Of a stretch of DNA of 64,000 nt, positions 1 to 9,935 are shown piece after piece. The notes beneath the pieces are model-generated. The model was given only the letters and a program-made list of their open reading frames with translations, had not been told where the DNA came from and searched no databases. Position 1 is the first letter of the stretch. Each line of letters starts with the position of its first letter. The DNA is taken from positions 67,969 to 131,968 of the forward strand of contig CAZHVS010000010.1 in the NCBI GenBank assembly GCA_964536015.1, written 5' to 3'. The DNA is from CAZHVS01 sp964536015 (GTDB lineage Bacteria; Bacteroidota; Ignavibacteria; Ignavibacteriales; Ignavibacteriaceae). Made by a program: the position numbers and the translations under genes.

Positions 1-689
1 TTTCTGGGATGGTGCAGCACTACTATTTCAGAGACAGAATATCCTTTCCATTTAGCAAGCACTGGCATATAACGATGGAGTTCACCATAAACTTTAATAT
101 TATCAACTACTGCTCTTCTATATGCTTTTAAACCACAATTAAAGTCGTGTATCTTTATTCCGCTAAAAATGGAAGTAATTGCATTAAAAAATTTTGAAGA
201 TATTCTTTTTATGAACGGATCATATCTTTTTTTCTTCCAGCCTGAAACAAGATCATAACCTTCCTGTAGTTTTTTTAGCAAATTTGGTATTTCTTCGGGG
301 TCATCCTGTAGGTCTGCATCCATTGTAATAACCGCATCCCCATTCACATGTTTAAAGCCGATTTGTAATGCGGCTGATTTCCCATAATTCTTTTGAAAAC
401 TAATATACTTAAATCTTCTGTCTTCGTGATTAATTTCTTTAATTACCTTTAATGACGAATCCGTACTTCCATCATCTACAAAAATGACTTCAAAGTCAAG
501 ATTTGATTGTGTACAAGATTTTTTTATTAAACTTGCCAGTGGTTTAAGTGATTCTTCTTCATTGTAAAGCGGAATTACGATGGATATTTTTTTAAATACA
601 AACGAATTTCCATTTGTTGTTCTATCTTTTCTATATTTATTATAAAATCTTCTTTTATAGTAAGGTCTGAATTCTTTTTTTTCTTCCAT
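1..689 (-). CDS. Glycosyltransferase family 2, DPM1-like (C-terminus cut by window edge)
   Basis: The minus-strand frame opens with ATG at 689 and stays open to the window edge (229 codons seen). After a basic N-terminal tail of about 33 residues the protein shows a GT-A fold: KISIVIPLYNEEES, the VDDGSTDSS segment and DADLQDDPEEIPNLL, which holds the metal-binding Asp. A HDFNCGLKAYRR segment is typical of dolichol-phosphate mannosyltransferase-like and ArnC/GtrB-like enzymes that transfer a sugar from a nucleotide donor to a lipid phosphate carrier at the inner membrane. The donor cannot be told. Whether C-terminal membrane helices follow (GtrB type) is not visible. It is divergent from the LytS-like gene. 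Confidence 0.9.
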   Translation of the reverse strand, partial: MEEKKEFRPYYKRRFYNKYRKDRTTNGNSFVFKKISIVIPLYNEEESLKPLASLIKKSCTQSNLDFEVIFVDDGSTDSSLKVIKEINHEDRRFKYISFQKNYGKSAALQIGFKHVNGDAVITMDADLQDDPEEIPNLLKKLQEGYDLVSGWKKKRYDPFIKRISSKFFNAITSIFSGIKIHDFNCGLKAYRRAVVDNIKVYGELHRYMPVLAKWKGYSVSEIVVLHHPR

Positions 690-895
690 TTTCTTTTTTT
701 TTATTGTAAAATTCAAATTTTTATTTATTAATGACTTCCTGTCATTAAGATTCTGTAATCTCATTCAAAAATTAACTCAATAAATCACTAAAATCAATTT
801 AATTAAAATACTTTTATCTTTAAATTTCACTTGTCATTCTTAACTATAATAAACCTATTTCCATCCATCAGGTTATTTTACCATAAAAATAAATA

Positions 896-928
896 TTTGG
901 TTTAGTGCTTCAACCGATTCTAATTTTG
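896..928 (+). promoter_or_regulatory. Bacteroidota-type promoter of the LytS/LytR operon
   Basis: TTTG at 896-899 is followed after 21 bases by TAATTTTG at 921-928. This fits the TTTG / TAnnTTTG (-33/-7) consensus of Bacteroidota housekeeping promoters with the usual 19-21 base spacer. The expected transcription start lies about 30 bases before the ATG at 966. It is the best full promoter match in the plus orientation. The rest of the 690-965 spacer is AT-rich with nothing else recognised. Confidence 0.55.
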
Positions 929-965
929 CCCTACAATTTAGAAATATTTAGAAGTAATTAAATCA

Positions 966-2039
966 ATGTTAGAAAATTTTACAAAAAACAGAAACAAGCT
1001 TTATTGGTTAACCCAGTTGGGTGGGTGGAGCCTTTTCTGTCTTTTTAATATTCTTGCTGTTTTTTCATTCGAAGGGTTTAATTACAAACGAATAGTATCT
1101 ATAATTTATCTTTCTTTTCTAGGTGTTTTATTCACGCATATTTATAGATTTTTAATTAAAAAATGGAAATGGGTTGATATCCCTTTAAAAAAAATTATAG
1201 GAAGAGTTTTAATTGCTTCCGTTATAATCGGTTTGGCTATATTCATTCCCGCCTCCATACTAAGTTATCTTATTAAAACAAATTTCAGCGAACGCCTTTC
1301 TCCTGGACTAATTATTACAGCGTGGTTCAATCTTAGCACCATAATAGTTGTCTGGTCTTTGATTTACTTTCTTGTTCATTATTTTGAGAATTATCGAAAA
1401 GTAGAAATAGAGCGGCTAATTTGGGAAGCAGCTGTTAAGGATTTTGAATTAAAGACATTAAAGTCTCAATTAAATCCCCATTTCATGTTTAACGCATTAA
1501 ACAGTATCCGCTCATTAATTGAAGAAAATCCTGAACATGCAAAAAATGCCATAAATCTTTTATCCAATATTTTCCGTTATTCTTTAAAAATCGAAAGAAT
1601 AGAATCTGTCCCTCTCTCAGAAGAAATGCAAACCGTAGCCGATTATTTGTCTTTAGAACAAATTAGATTTGAAGAAAGATTGAAGTTTAAAATTGATATT
1701 GATGACCAAGCCAAATTTATAGAAATACCTCCAATGATGATCCAGACACTTGTTGAAAACGGAATAAAACATGGAATTTCCAAAATTCCTGAAGGAGGAA
1801 CGATTGATATAAGCGGCAGAATTGTTGATTCCTACCTTAATATTAAAATTATTAATAGCGGATATTTTGACAATGAATTAATGAACAAATCAAACGGATA
1901 TGGAATCAGCAATACAAGGCAAAGATTAAATATAATCTATGGTGAACAAGCAACTTTTTCCATAATGAACAAAGAAAATTTTGTAGAAGTAATTATAAAC
2001 ATTCCAATAAGAGGTAAAAATGAAAGCAATAATAATTGA
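966..2039 (+). CDS. LytS-family sensor histidine kinase (His_kinase/PF06580 type)
   Basis: A 357-residue membrane kinase. About four hydrophobic segments (roughly residues 14-35, 44-65, 78-103, 114-140) form the N-terminal half. A short linker leads to the LytS-type phosphoacceptor box LKSQLNPHFMFNALNSIRSL with His172, and then a GHKL ATPase domain (VENGIKHGI N-box, GYGISNTRQRL G-box). It probably phosphorylates the LytTR regulator whose gene overlaps its 3' end by 20 bases, which implies translational coupling. The membrane part has no recognisable ligand domain, so the stimulus is unknown. Length and layout are normal for the YehU/LytS-like kinases common in Bacteroidota. Confidence 0.92.
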   Translation: MLENFTKNRNKLYWLTQLGGWSLFCLFNILAVFSFEGFNYKRIVSIIYLSFLGVLFTHIYRFLIKKWKWVDIPLKKIIGRVLIASVIIGLAIFIPASILSYLIKTNFSERLSPGLIITAWFNLSTIIVVWSLIYFLVHYFENYRKVEIERLIWEAAVKDFELKTLKSQLNPHFMFNALNSIRSLIEENPEHAKNAINLLSNIFRYSLKIERIESVPLSEEMQTVADYLSLEQIRFEERLKFKIDIDDQAKFIEIPPMMIQTLVENGIKHGISKIPEGGTIDISGRIVDSYLNIKIINSGYFDNELMNKSNGYGISNTRQRLNIIYGEQATFSIMNKENFVEVIINIPIRGKNESNNN

Positions 2040-2739
2040 TGACGAAAGACTTGCTCGCACTGAATTACGCAGACTTCTTGCCCCATTTAAAAACATTGAA
2101 ATAATTGAAGAAGCTGTAAATGCTGCAGATGCTGCAGAAAAAATAAACCGGCTAAATCCTGAACTTATTTTCCTTGATATTCAAATGCCCGGCAAAAATG
2201 GTTTTGAATTGCTTGAAGAACTTGATGCAGTTCCAAAAGTAATTTTCACTACTGCGTATGATGAATATGCATTAAAAGCATTTGAATATAATGCTCTTGA
2301 TTATCTATTAAAACCAATTGAACCTAAAAGGCTGGAAGAAGCAATAAATAAGATAGTCCGCAAAGAAGAAGAAACCGTCTCTTTACCACAAAAAGAAAAT
2401 ATTCTTTCAGCTGATGATCAAATTTTCGTTAAAGATGGAGATCGTTGCTGGTTTGTAAAATTAGCCGATGTTAGATTAATTGAATCCGAGGGAAATTATG
2501 CAAGATTATTTTTCAACGATTTTAAACCACTAATTTTAAGAACCTTAAACTACCTTGATGAAAGACTTGATTCAAAATCCTTTTTCCGTGCAAGCAGAAA
2601 ACACATAATTAATCTAAAATGGATTGATAACGTTGAACCCTGGTTAAATGGTGGGCTTTTAATTAAATTAAAAGGTGGGCAAAAAGTAGAAGTATCGAGA
2701 AGACAATCAGTAAAATTTAAAGATATGATGAGTCTTTAA
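2020..2739 (+). CDS. LytTR-family response regulator (LytR/AlgR type)
   Basis: A 239-residue two-domain regulator. Residues 1-120 are a receiver domain with the acidic pair in IIIDDER, phosphoacceptor Asp53 in FLDIQMPGKNGFELL, Thr in FTTAYDEYALKAF and Lys in LLKPIEP. Residues from about 133 are a LytTR DNA-binding domain (LIESEGNYARLFF, FRASRKHIINLKWID). It starts inside the kinase gene after GAGG, so the two are coupled. LytTR regulators bind DNA as dimers and usually control surface or export genes near them; no direct-repeat target was identified here. A clear terminator follows. Confidence 0.93.
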   Translation: MKAIIIDDERLARTELRRLLAPFKNIEIIEEAVNAADAAEKINRLNPELIFLDIQMPGKNGFELLEELDAVPKVIFTTAYDEYALKAFEYNALDYLLKPIEPKRLEEAINKIVRKEEETVSLPQKENILSADDQIFVKDGDRCWFVKLADVRLIESEGNYARLFFNDFKPLILRTLNYLDERLDSKSFFRASRKHIINLKWIDNVEPWLNGGLLIKLKGGQKVEVSRRQSVKFKDMMSL

Positions 2740-2782
2740 TAAATATTTAATTAAACCTCAACTAATATTAACAATTATTAAG

Positions 2783-2806
2783 GCGATTCTTTTGAGTCGC
2801 TTTTTT
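2783..2806 (+). terminator. Rho-independent terminator of the LytS/LytR operon
   Basis: Seven-base-pair stem GCGATTC/GAGTCGC (2783-2789 with 2794-2800, one G-T pair), TTTT loop, then six T. It separates the two-component pair from the next kinase gene. Confidence 0.8.
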
Positions 2807-2940
2807 AATTCACTAACTATAATTGCATATTAATTCCTTCTGAACTAACTTTCGAAAAAAAAATTAAATTTTATTTTGAAACCAATTTTTGCTTATCATA
2901 AAAACTTACTGTCAGGCCATTATAATTTATAGTATTTACA

Positions 2941-5900
2941 ATGAATCTTGAAAAACTTAAAAAAGAAGAACTTATCAAAGAAATTAAAAAACTTCAAAAA
3001 GAACTTAACTCAGTAAAAAAAGCCTATTCTGCAAATAATATTGTTGAAGAGGAACTAAAGTTTAAAATTTTATTCGATAATTCTCCAACAGGTATTTTGT
3101 TTACAGAGAAATCAGGACAGATTAAATACGTTAATCAAACAGCAATAAATATTCTTGGTTCGCCATCAATTGAAGCCACAAAATCTTTAAATATTTATAC
3201 TCTTCCCAACCTCATTAAAGCAGGAATTTCTTCTGCTGTAGAAGATTGTTTTAAAACCGCAGAAACAAAACATTTTATTAAACAGTATAAATCAAAGTGG
3301 GAAAAAGAATTATGGGTTAACCTTTACCTCGTGCCATTGAAAAATGAAGATGGTGTAGTTGAAGGAGTTTTTTTTAACTTTGAAGATATTACCGAACAAA
3401 AAATTTATGCGGAAAAGATTAAAGCCGATGAAGAAAGACGCAGGATTTTAATTGAAGCAAATCTTGCCGGCATATATAATACAACCATTGATGGAAATTT
3501 TATTGAATGCAATAGTTCTGCCGCCAGAATACTTGGATTTAATTCTGTTGAAGAAGCATTAAAAACGAATGTTGAAAATTTATATTTAAGAAAATCAGAC
3601 CGAAAAAGAATGATCGAAAGATTGTTAGCATACGGAACAGTTCGTTCTGAAGAAATTCAACTAAAACGCAACGATGGCAAGATAATATGGATATTGCTGA
3701 ATGCTTTGCTGCTTGATGACAAGACTATTTATGGTTCTATTTTCGATATTACAGAAAGAAAATTAGCTGAAGAAGAAATTATTAAATCAAAAGAGTTTCT
3801 TAACACTACAATTAATGCTATTCAAATGCCTTTTTTTGTAAAAGATATAAACCATCGTTGGGTTATGCTTAATGATTCGGCAGTTGAAATGATGGGACAT
3901 CCACGGGAATTTTTAATAGGAAAATCTGATTATGATATATTTCCCAAAGAACAGGCAGATGTGTTCTGGAAAAAAGATAATTACGTATTTAAGCATGGTA
4001 AAGATATTAACGAAGAAAAAATCAGTTGGAGCAATGGGGAAACCAGAACAATTTTAACCTCAAAATTTCTCTATACCAGTAAAAGCAGCGATGAAAAATT
4101 TGTTGTGGGCTTTATACAAGATATAACAGAACAAAAAAAGATTGAAGAGACACTAAGAACGAGTGAAGAACTTTACAGAAAACTTATTTCTACTCTACCG
4201 GACATGGTTACAATTACTGATCTTGATGGAAAAATTTTATTCCAAAATGACATTGGTATAAAAGAAATGGGTTATGAAAACAAAGAAGAAATTATTGGGA
4301 AAAACATTTTTAACTTTATAGCTCCTCAAGATAAAGAAAAAGCCATTAATTATTTTTCCCTTATGTTAGATAATTATCTGGGAACTCAGACCTATTTTTT
4401 ACTTACTAAAAATAATGAAAAAGTTCCTTTTGAAATAAACGGTGAGGTATTAAGAAAAGATGGACAACCATATGGTGCTGTATTCGTCTCGCGAAATGTT
4501 AATGAACGTAAAAAAATTGAAGAAGCCCTGAAAAAATCTGAATCTCAATTCCGTCAGGTTTGGAACAATTCATTTGATGGAATGAGACTAATTAACGAAG
4601 AAGGAGAAATTATACTTATTAATGATGCTTTTTGTAAGCTAATAGAAAAATCGAGAGATGAGCTTGTTGGGAAGAAGTTTACAGATATTTATAGTGATGA
4701 AGACAAAGACAGAATGTTTGAAACTGGAATTAGAAGACTCAAAGAAAAAAAGGTTCAACCTCACTTTGAAAAAAAATTAACGCTCTGGAATGGAAAACAA
4801 ATCTGGTTTGAATTATCAAATTCTTTTATAGAATTGGAAGATAAATCAACCTATCTATTGAGCATCTTCAGAAATATTACTGAGCGTAAACTTGGAGAAG
4901 CAAAACTTACAGCAAGTGAATTAAGTTATAAAGGACTATTTAATACCGTTCTTGATGCAATATACATTCAAAGACCCGATGGTATTTTTGTTGACGTTAA
5001 TGATGGTGCATTAAAAATGTATGGTTATTCAAGAGAAGATTTCATTGGAAAAACGCCGGAATTTTTATCTGCACCAGGAATGAATGACCTTCAGGATACA
5101 ATTAAACGGGTTCAAAATGCTTTTCTAGGAAATTCTGAAACATTTGAATGGTGGGGGAAAAGAAAAAATGGCAATATTTTTCCTAAAGAAGTTGTCCTTA
5201 CAAAGGGGAGTTATTTCGGCCAAGACGTAATAATAGCAACAGCAAGAGATATTACAGAAAGAAAAGAAGTTGAAAAAAAACTGAAAGAAATCACTTTAGA
5301 GTTACAGCAATTAAATACAAACAAAGATAAGTTTTTTTCAATTGTGGCTCACGATTTGAAGAGCCCATTCCAGGGTTTACTTGGTTACTCAGAGTTGCTT
5401 CTTGAAGATTATGATAATCTTTCAGACGATGAAAAAAAGTCTTATGTAAAAAATATTTCTGTGATTACTAAAAATATTTTTGCTTTAGTAGAAAATCTTC
5501 TTGAATGGTCTAGGCTACAAACCGGAAGAAAAGAATTTCAGCCAATTAAAATTGATTTGAAAGATGCGGCACAGGAAATAATTAACTTATTAATTGCAAG
5601 CGCAATTAAAAAAGAGATTTCCATTACAAACGAAATCAGTTTAGATACATTTGTTTTAGCCGATGCAAAAATGCTTAATTCAATTTTACAAAATCTGTTA
5701 TCGAATGGAATAAAATTTACAATGCCCGGGGGTGAAGTTAGCATTTCGTCAACAACAACTGAGTGTGACGTTGAAATTAATGTAACGGATACAGGAATTG
5801 GTATTAGACAGGAAGACCAGGAGAAATTATTCAGAATTGATATCAGTCATTCTTCAAAAGGAACCGCTAAAGAACAGGGAACCGGACTCGGTTTAATTCT

Positions 5901-6000
5901 TTGCAAAGAACTTGTAGAAAAGCACGGAGGCAAAATATGGATTGAAAGTAGTTTTGGAAAAGGAACATCGATTAAATTCACACTCCCTATTGCTCGATAA
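2941..6000 (+). CDS. Cytoplasmic histidine kinase with six tandem PAS domains
   Basis: A 1019-residue protein without transmembrane segments or signal peptide. A short N-terminal coiled coil (1-38) is followed by six PAS repeats starting near residues 38, 165, 283, 408, 533 and 660; most end in a DITE(R/Q)K-type PAC signature. Then come a HisKA domain with the H-box FFSIVAHDLKSPFQGLLGYS (His804) and a HATPase_c domain (QNLLSNGIKF, DTGIGI, GTGLGL). There is no receiver or output domain, so the partner is encoded elsewhere. The hybrid kinase 29 bases downstream, on the same strand and probably co-transcribed, carries a receiver and is a natural candidate. Signals are unknown; no haem or flavin signature is evident. 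Confidence 0.92.
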   Translation: MNLEKLKKEELIKEIKKLQKELNSVKKAYSANNIVEEELKFKILFDNSPTGILFTEKSGQIKYVNQTAINILGSPSIEATKSLNIYTLPNLIKAGISSAVEDCFKTAETKHFIKQYKSKWEKELWVNLYLVPLKNEDGVVEGVFFNFEDITEQKIYAEKIKADEERRRILIEANLAGIYNTTIDGNFIECNSSAARILGFNSVEEALKTNVENLYLRKSDRKRMIERLLAYGTVRSEEIQLKRNDGKIIWILLNALLLDDKTIYGSIFDITERKLAEEEIIKSKEFLNTTINAIQMPFFVKDINHRWVMLNDSAVEMMGHPREFLIGKSDYDIFPKEQADVFWKKDNYVFKHGKDINEEKISWSNGETRTILTSKFLYTSKSSDEKFVVGFIQDITEQKKIEETLRTSEELYRKLISTLPDMVTITDLDGKILFQNDIGIKEMGYENKEEIIGKNIFNFIAPQDKEKAINYFSLMLDNYLGTQTYFLLTKNNEKVPFEINGEVLRKDGQPYGAVFVSRNVNERKKIEEALKKSESQFRQVWNNSFDGMRLINEEGEIILINDAFCKLIEKSRDELVGKKFTDIYSDEDKDRMFETGIRRLKEKKVQPHFEKKLTLWNGKQIWFELSNSFIELEDKSTYLLSIFRNITERKLGEAKLTASELSYKGLFNTVLDAIYIQRPDGIFVDVNDGALKMYGYSREDFIGKTPEFLSAPGMNDLQDTIKRVQNAFLGNSETFEWWGKRKNGNIFPKEVVLTKGSYFGQDVIIATARDITERKEVEKKLKEITLELQQLNTNKDKFFSIVAHDLKSPFQGLLGYSELLLEDYDNLSDDEKKSYVKNISVITKNIFALVENLLEWSRLQTGRKEFQPIKIDLKDAAQEIINLLIASAIKKEISITNEISLDTFVLADAKMLNSILQNLLSNGIKFTMPGGEVSISSTTTECDVEINVTDTGIGIRQEDQEKLFRIDISHSSKGTAKEQGTGLGLILCKELVEKHGGKIWIESSFGKGTSIKFTLPIAR

Positions 6001-6029
6001 TTACAATATAAATTATTCATCTACAAGAA

Positions 6030-9000
6030 ATGAAAACAAAATTTAAAGTTATATTTTTATTATCAACCATCGGAATAATTTTTCTTATCACCCTTGTAAG
6101 CATAAAACTTTTTGAACATAAAAAATCTGCTGCTATTTTATATGAAAGAAATCTTGAAAAGCAAAATTCGCTGACAAATACCTTGACACTTCTTGATGGA
6201 AACTTTAAAATGTTCGCTTCTGACTACAGCCGTTGGGATGAATTAGTAAATTTTATTTCTACCCACGACAAAGTATGGGCAAGCGAAAACATTGAAATTG
6301 CTTTACCAATTTACGAGATTCAATCTGCTTGGATTTATGATAAAAATTGTAATTTGGTTTATTCTTTTTCAACAGTTACAGATTCATCCCGGTTTCCTTT
6401 TCCGCTCTCCGGAGAAGAATTACAAAAAATATTTAGACTAAACCATTTTAATTCTTTCTTTTTAAAAACTTCATTGGGCGTTATACAAATCAAAACCGCT
6501 CCAATTCAACCCAGTTATGATGCCGAAAGAAAAACACCACCAAAAGGATTTTTGCTTGTTGGTAAAATATGGTCGAAAGATTACTTAAAAAAAATCAGCT
6601 CAATAATTGATGCCGAAGTAAAACTTACTTCACCAGTAGAAAACAATATACAAGCTACCAATGAAGAATTTAAAATCACTGCTTCAATAGATTTGCTTGA
6701 TAATAACCAAAATACAATTGCAAGGTTAATTGCTACCAGCAAGCTACCAATTTTTAAAAAAACAGTTGAATTATTTAACTTTCAATTTTTTTTGATTGTA
6801 ATTTTTTCAATACTTATTCTTACCTCTGTTTACATCTTCCTTTTCCTTTTTGTTGTAAAACCATTAAAACTAATCGCACAAAGCTTAAAAGAAAATGATC
6901 CTTCTTTAATTCAGACAATGAAGAAGGATAAATCGGAATTTGGTGACCTTGCTTTTTTAATTGATAACTTTTTCAGACAAAGAGAAAAATTGATTTTTGA
7001 AAATTCCGAAAGACAAAAAGCTGAACGTGACTTGAATAAATTAAATCGGATTTATGCTATCATTAACGAAATAAATCAAATGATGATAAGAGCAAGGGAC
7101 AGTCAAAAATTATTTAATGAAATTTGTAAAATAGCTGTCTTACAAGGTAAGTTTAAATTTTCTTTGATTGCCTTAACTAATTCAGATTTAAATAGCTTTC
7201 ACATCTCATCTTCTTATGGAAGCAATGAAAATTTAATTGAAAAATTCAAAATCATTTTTGAGAAAAACAGAAATAACGAAAGATTTTTTTTCGCTTATAT
7301 TAAAAAAGGAGGGGTCTTTATTGTCAACGACATATCGACATCTAAAATGGATGCTTCTTTGCGTGAGGTATTATGCCGGGAAAACATTTCTTCATTTGCT
7401 TCCCTACCTATTTCTTGTAATAGCCATGCTTTTGGTGTTTTAGTATTATTTTCCGAAGAAAGAAATTTTTTTGATGCGCAGGAGGTTCTTTTATTAGAAG
7501 AAGTAATGGTTGATATTAATTTTGCTCTTGAGATGATAGAAAAAGAAAGACAAAAATCTTTGGCTGAAGAATCTCTAAGACAAAGCGAAGAAAGATGGCA
7601 GGTAGTGGTTGAGTCCTCTGGAAGTGGTATGTGGGATTGGAATATAAAAACAAACGAATGTTTTTTTTCAGCACAATGGAAAAGATTGCTTGGTTATGAG
7701 GCAGACGAAATTCAAAATCATTTTAGCGAATGGGAAGAAAAAATTTATAAAGAAGATTTTGATTTCGTTCAAAACAGATTAAATCGCCATTTAAAAAATG
7801 ATTCGCCCTTCTTTATGTGCGACTACAGAATGGTATGCAAAGACGGCACAACAAAATGGTTTCTAAGCAGGGGCAAAGTAATTAAATTTGATGAGAACGG
7901 GAATCCGTTAAGAATGGTTGGAACTAATGAAGATATTAATAAAAGAAAAATTGCCGAAGAAGCTCTTTATAAAAGCGAACAAAGGTATAAAGAATTAATC
8001 GAAAACCAGGGAGAAGGGGTGCTGATAGGCGACAAAAATGAAGTTATTACCTTCATTAATCCTGCTGGCGAAAAACTATTTGGGTTACCAAAAGAAAAAA
8101 TCATTGGACACTCGCTAAAAGATTTTGTCAGTGAAAAAAATTATCAAACAATTCTTGAAAAAACCGAAAACCGTAAAAAGGGTGTTGAAGAGTCTTATGA
8201 AATAGAAATTAAGCAGCCCTCTGGAGATAAAAAGACAATACTTGTCTCAGCCACACCAAGATTTTCGGGAAATAATTATATTGGAGCTTTTGGAATCTTC
8301 AGGGATATTACAGAAAGAAAAAGAGCCGAAGATCAAATTCGTAAACTTTCTCAATCTTTAGTTCAAAGCCCAGTATCAATAATTATTACTGACCTGAATG
8401 GAACAATCGAGTATGTAAATCCAAAATGTTGCGAGGTAACTGGTTATTCTTGCGAAGAATTAGTGGGCAAAAATCCAAGAATATTTAAGACATCCGAAAA
8501 AAGCACTGATGACTATAAAAAATTATGGGAAACTATTATTCTTGGAAATGAGTGGACAGGAGAATTTCATAACAAAAAAAAGAATGGCGAACTTTTCTGG
8601 GAATCTGCAATTATTTCACCAATAAAAGATGAGAATGGACTTGTAACAAACTTCCTTGCCATTAAAGAAGATATTACTCAAAGAAAAAAAATGGAACAGG
8701 AGCTTATTGCCGCAAAAGAAAAAGCAGAAGAAATGAACAGGCTAAAAACCAACTTTCTGGCAAATATGAATCACGAATTACGAACTCCTATGATAGGAAT
8801 ACTTGGATATTCTGAGATTCTTAAAAATCTTGCCGATAAGCAGGAAGAAAAAGATATGGCGGAAACAATTTATTTAAGTGGTACCCGTCTTATGGAAACT
8901 TTGAATTTAATTCTCGACCTATCACGAATTGAAGCCGATAAACTCGAAATTAATTTTATTCATATCAATCTTAACAAACTAATCAATGAAGTAATTGCAC

Positions 9001-9857
9001 AGTTTGAACCTCAAGCAAGAAAAAAGAATATTCTACTACAAAAACTTTTTACAAAAGAAATAGTTGTTGGTGAATTAGACGAAAGGATGACCCAACAGGT
9101 TGTTTATAATCTTGTAAGTAATGCAGTAAAATTCACAAAACATGGGGGGGTGTTAATAGAATTACAAAAAGAAATGGATTATGCTGTTATTAAAATTAAA
9201 GATACAGGTATTGGAATAGCAAAAGAAAACTTACAAATTATTTTTGATGAATTCAGACAGGTAAGCGAAGGCTTCGGAAGAGGTTTTGAAGGAGTTGGGC
9301 TGGGTTTAACAATTGTGAACAAATTTGTGCAGAAAATGAATGGAACAATCTCTGTTGAAAGTAAGGTGGGTATTGGAACAGAATTTACTGTAAAGTTGCC
9401 TTTATTTCAAAATAGGAAAGCCCGCAAAGAAAGACTTATACAAATTGCCGGAAGTAAAAGAATATCACTTGATAAAAGCGAAACTGAAAAACAACTCCCT
9501 GAAATTCTACTGGTAGAAGATGATGTAATTAATCAGCAAATAATAAAGTTGTATCTTAAAAATATTTGTCGTGTCGATCTCGTTGATAACGCAACGGAGG
9601 CAATACAAAAGTCAGTTGAAAAAAATTACTCTGCTATTTTGATGGACATAAATCTTGGACTTTCTACGACCGGGCTTGATGCAACCAGAGAAATTAAAAA
9701 ATTAAAAGCATATAAAAACATTCCAATAGTAGCAGTAACTGCTTTTGTAATGCCGGGAGATCAGGAAGAATTTATGGCGGCTGGATGTACACATTATTTG
9801 CCAAAGCCTTTTAGCAGAAAAGCCATCATTCAATTGATGGAAGAAATTCTCTCATAA
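6030..9857 (+). CDS. Hybrid sensor histidine kinase: CHASE4-TM-GAF-PAS3-HisKA-HATPase-REC
   Basis: A 1275-residue membrane hybrid kinase. TM1 is at about 7-28. A periplasmic CHASE4-like domain (about 50-240) shows the DYSRWDE signature at 65-71. TM2 is about 251-277, followed by a HAMP-like stretch, a GAF domain (about 345-505) and three PAS domains (about 520-640, 650-765, 775-890). HisKA has NMNHELRTPMIGILGYSE with His915; HATPase_c shows NLVSNAVKF, DTGIGI and GVGLGL. The C-terminal receiver (about 1157-1275) has acidic EDD, phosphoacceptor Asp1206 in ILMDINLG, and Lys1259. It can therefore pass phosphate internally. It lies 29 bases after the six-PAS kinase, suggesting co-expression and possibly one pathway. 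Confidence 0.92.
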   Translation: MKTKFKVIFLLSTIGIIFLITLVSIKLFEHKKSAAILYERNLEKQNSLTNTLTLLDGNFKMFASDYSRWDELVNFISTHDKVWASENIEIALPIYEIQSAWIYDKNCNLVYSFSTVTDSSRFPFPLSGEELQKIFRLNHFNSFFLKTSLGVIQIKTAPIQPSYDAERKTPPKGFLLVGKIWSKDYLKKISSIIDAEVKLTSPVENNIQATNEEFKITASIDLLDNNQNTIARLIATSKLPIFKKTVELFNFQFFLIVIFSILILTSVYIFLFLFVVKPLKLIAQSLKENDPSLIQTMKKDKSEFGDLAFLIDNFFRQREKLIFENSERQKAERDLNKLNRIYAIINEINQMMIRARDSQKLFNEICKIAVLQGKFKFSLIALTNSDLNSFHISSSYGSNENLIEKFKIIFEKNRNNERFFFAYIKKGGVFIVNDISTSKMDASLREVLCRENISSFASLPISCNSHAFGVLVLFSEERNFFDAQEVLLLEEVMVDINFALEMIEKERQKSLAEESLRQSEERWQVVVESSGSGMWDWNIKTNECFFSAQWKRLLGYEADEIQNHFSEWEEKIYKEDFDFVQNRLNRHLKNDSPFFMCDYRMVCKDGTTKWFLSRGKVIKFDENGNPLRMVGTNEDINKRKIAEEALYKSEQRYKELIENQGEGVLIGDKNEVITFINPAGEKLFGLPKEKIIGHSLKDFVSEKNYQTILEKTENRKKGVEESYEIEIKQPSGDKKTILVSATPRFSGNNYIGAFGIFRDITERKRAEDQIRKLSQSLVQSPVSIIITDLNGTIEYVNPKCCEVTGYSCEELVGKNPRIFKTSEKSTDDYKKLWETIILGNEWTGEFHNKKKNGELFWESAIISPIKDENGLVTNFLAIKEDITQRKKMEQELIAAKEKAEEMNRLKTNFLANMNHELRTPMIGILGYSEILKNLADKQEEKDMAETIYLSGTRLMETLNLILDLSRIEADKLEINFIHINLNKLINEVIAQFEPQARKKNILLQKLFTKEIVVGELDERMTQQVVYNLVSNAVKFTKHGGVLIELQKEMDYAVIKIKDTGIGIAKENLQIIFDEFRQVSEGFGRGFEGVGLGLTIVNKFVQKMNGTISVESKVGIGTEFTVKLPLFQNRKARKERLIQIAGSKRISLDKSETEKQLPEILLVEDDVINQQIIKLYLKNICRVDLVDNATEAIQKSVEKNYSAILMDINLGLSTTGLDATREIKKLKAYKNIPIVAVTAFVMPGDQEEFMAAGCTHYLPKPFSRKAIIQLMEEILS

Positions 9858-9935
9858 GATTTACTCCTTACATTTAATTTGTAAAATTCTTAAAAATGAA
9901 TTATGTTTTGCTTGAAAAATTTTAGAGTAAATAAG

